Shown here: piece by piece, positions 53,375-54,379 of the stretch
Layout of the letters: each line of letters starts with the position of its first letter
How positions within the stretch are numbered: position 1 is the first letter of the stretch
Source of the DNA: Patescibacteria group bacterium
Lineage (GTDB): Bacteria > Patescibacteriota > Patescibacteriia > 2-12-FULL-60-25
Assembly (NCBI GenBank): GCA_018061755.1
Contig: JAGOTP010000006.1
Span: 1 to 54,379 of the forward strand
Direction of reading: 5' to 3'
DNA: 54,379 nucleotides
Program-made: the position numbers and the translations under genes
The notes under the pieces: model-generated
Told to the model about the DNA's origin: nothing
What the model saw: only the letters and a program-made list of their open reading frames with translations
Databases searched by the model: none

Positions 53375-54145
53375 ATGCGGAGCTTTGATACAGTTACGAA
53401 ATCACTTCTGTCGCGGTATGTGGCGTTTATGAAGGGGGCAGAGCTGACGAGGCTGACCATTACAGAGTATCTGGGAGATGCGAGATCGTTCTGTGGATAC
53501 TGTGCTGACCATGATATTCAGCTGGCTCAAGCGACGGTGGAAGATGTGACTAACTGGATATCTGTCGGTGCCAGGGGGCCTATCTCGCTCAATACCCAAG
53601 CAAGGAAGCTCTCGGCGCTGCGTAAGTTCTTCGATTTTCTTCTCGCGGAGAACCTGGTGCAGAGCAACTTCGTCATGGATATCCCTCACCCCGAGCGCTC
53701 ACTCCCGCCGCCCAAGATGATTTTGCCCAAGCGAGTGATCTACGATCTGCTGAGTGTCATCAGGCCTACGCCGCTCGGTCGACGCGACATCGCTATGGTG
53801 CACTGCATGTATTCCGGCACCCTAGACGTGTGTGAACTGGTCGCTCTCAAAGTGAACGATGTCGACCTTCACACGGGCGCCCTGATGGTCGATGGATCCC
53901 GTAGGGCCACACTGAACACTCGTGCTCGAGAAGCTCTACGCGTCTACATACAGGACATCCGTCCACGGTGGGTCAGGGATCCCGATATGAAGGCGCTGTT
54001 CGTAGGGGACGCAGGAGAAGAGGCGATCACTCGTCAGGCTGTCTGGAAGCGAATGGCGAATTATGGAGCCATGCTCGATCAGCCAATTTCTCCCAAGACG
54101 ATCTGCGATTCCGCCATCGCGCATGCTGCAGAGGAGGACGCTTAG
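53375..54145 (+). CDS. Catalytically degenerate tyrosine-recombinase-like protein
   Basis: The 256-aa protein has a core-binding domain (about 5-95) and a shortened catalytic-like domain. Positions matching the catalytic residues are changed: SGTLDVCELVAL has Asp instead of Arg, DGSRRATLNT lacks the Lys, and ISPKTICDSAIAHA has Lys and Cys where HTLRH is expected. The frame stops about 10 residues later, so the second His and the nucleophile Tyr are absent. It probably binds DNA but cannot recombine. ATG 53375 follows GGAAAGAGAG. It belongs to the GC-rich class. Confidence 0.82.
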   Translation: MRSFDTVTKSLLSRYVAFMKGAELTRLTITEYLGDARSFCGYCADHDIQLAQATVEDVTNWISVGARGPISLNTQARKLSALRKFFDFLLAENLVQSNFVMDIPHPERSLPPPKMILPKRVIYDLLSVIRPTPLGRRDIAMVHCMYSGTLDVCELVALKVNDVDLHTGALMVDGSRRATLNTRAREALRVYIQDIRPRWVRDPDMKALFVGDAGEEAITRQAVWKRMANYGAMLDQPISPKTICDSAIAHAAEEDA

Positions 54146-54173
54146 CACTTAGCTTTTTTGGTTCTTTGCCTTT

Positions 54174-54198
54174 CGGCGACGTCTCTCTTACGTCGCCG
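54174..54198 (+). terminator. Hairpin after the degenerate recombinase gene
   Basis: CGGCGACGT pairs with ACGTCGCCG around a 7-nt loop. No U-tract follows. Confidence 0.6.
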
Positions 54199-54258
54199 GT
54201 ACCCCTTTTCACGGCTCAAGGAGCTTTCAAGAGGGGTAAGATCGGGTCTATCTGCTGC

Positions 54259-54286
54259 TTGCCAAGAACGATTTTTTGGGTATAAT
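54259..54286 (+). promoter_or_regulatory. Promoter of tRNA-His
   Basis: TTGCCA and consensus TATAAT are 16 nt apart, 18 nt before the tRNA. Confidence 0.75.
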
Positions 54287-54304
54287 GACCCCACAATTTA
54301 TCAT

Positions 54305-54379
54305 GGTGGCTATGGTGTAATGGTAACACAGCAGGTTGTGGTCCTGTTATCGTGGGTTCGATCCCCACTAGCCACCCCA
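54305..54379 (+). tRNA. tRNA-His (anticodon GTG), CCA encoded
   Basis: Acceptor GTGGCTA pairs with TAGCCAC, extended by the His-specific extra pair G(-1):C73. The anticodon loop TTGTGGT has GTG, and the T arm contains GGTTCGATCCC. The encoded CCA is the last three bases of the window. Confidence 0.95.

Noticed and set aside
53375-54145. Integrase marking an integrated element next to tRNA-His
   Set aside because: The catalytic residues are missing, no second tRNA copy or att repeat was found in the window, and no other mobile genes are near. An element extending beyond the window cannot be excluded.

Overview
The window looks like chromosome of a Patescibacteria (Candidate Phyla Radiation) bacterium using the standard code, with TGA as stop. 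I infer this from compact single-copy housekeeping genes, many short membrane proteins of unknown function, split ribosomal operons, a PilB-type ATPase, and few metabolic genes. No plasmid, phage, IS element, CRISPR array or rRNA is visible. The lineage was not tested.

Layout. 1-5.7 kb: 3' end of smc, a TrmB-like regulator, rpsP, khpA, trmD. 7-10.4 kb: tRNA-Glu, two SAM methyltransferases and a DUF3592-like membrane protein. 11.8-16.5 kb: a membrane-anchored Memo-family protein with a partner of unknown function, then tsaD-tsaE. 17.8-22 kb: a polytopic membrane protein, a PilB/GspE ATPase and two unknowns. 22.7-26.4 kb: ftsH and an S1-domain protein. 26.7-33 kb: a Ser/Thr kinase, a coiled-coil protein, a J-domain protein and a 973-aa secreted or anchored beta-rich protein. 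33.8-38.8 kb: two glycosyltransferases, a RelE/DinJ-type toxin-antitoxin pair and a polyprenyl glycosylphosphotransferase. 40-46 kb: a Xer recombinase, an ABC-2 exporter, tRNA-Arg and an SPFH protein. 46.2-52 kb: an SBP_bac_5 protein, secG, a DsbA-like protein, rplS, gmk, an RluA-type pseudouridine synthase and a CarF/plasmanylethanolamine-desaturase homologue. 52-54.4 kb: tRNA-Ile(UAU), an unknown gene, a catalytically degenerate tyrosine recombinase and tRNA-His.

The main pattern is two classes of gene. Core genes are AT-richer, often in operons, and most have a sigma70-type -10 box only about 6-12 nt before the start codon, so their mRNAs should be leaderless or nearly so. Scattered singly between them are about 17 visibly GC-richer genes (at about 1.5, 3.2, 5.8, 6.6, 8.2, 10.6, 11.0, 16.6, 17.4, 22.1, 24.7, 26.7, 33.2, 36.7, 38.9, 45.7 and 53.4 kb). 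Nearly all have a TTGACA-like box with 16-18 nt spacing, a leader of tens of nucleotides or more that often starts with a stem-loop, a Shine-Dalgarno sequence, and a hairpin after the gene. Most have no family I recognise. The exceptions are a Ser/Thr kinase, a HEXXH protein, a deoxyribosyltransferase-like protein, a PQ-loop-like membrane protein, a pseudo-receiver, three putative lipoproteins and the degenerate recombinase. I propose these as one dispersed class of self-contained accessory cassettes.

All calls were made by reading sequence and translations by eye. Promoters, hairpins and start sites are predictions.
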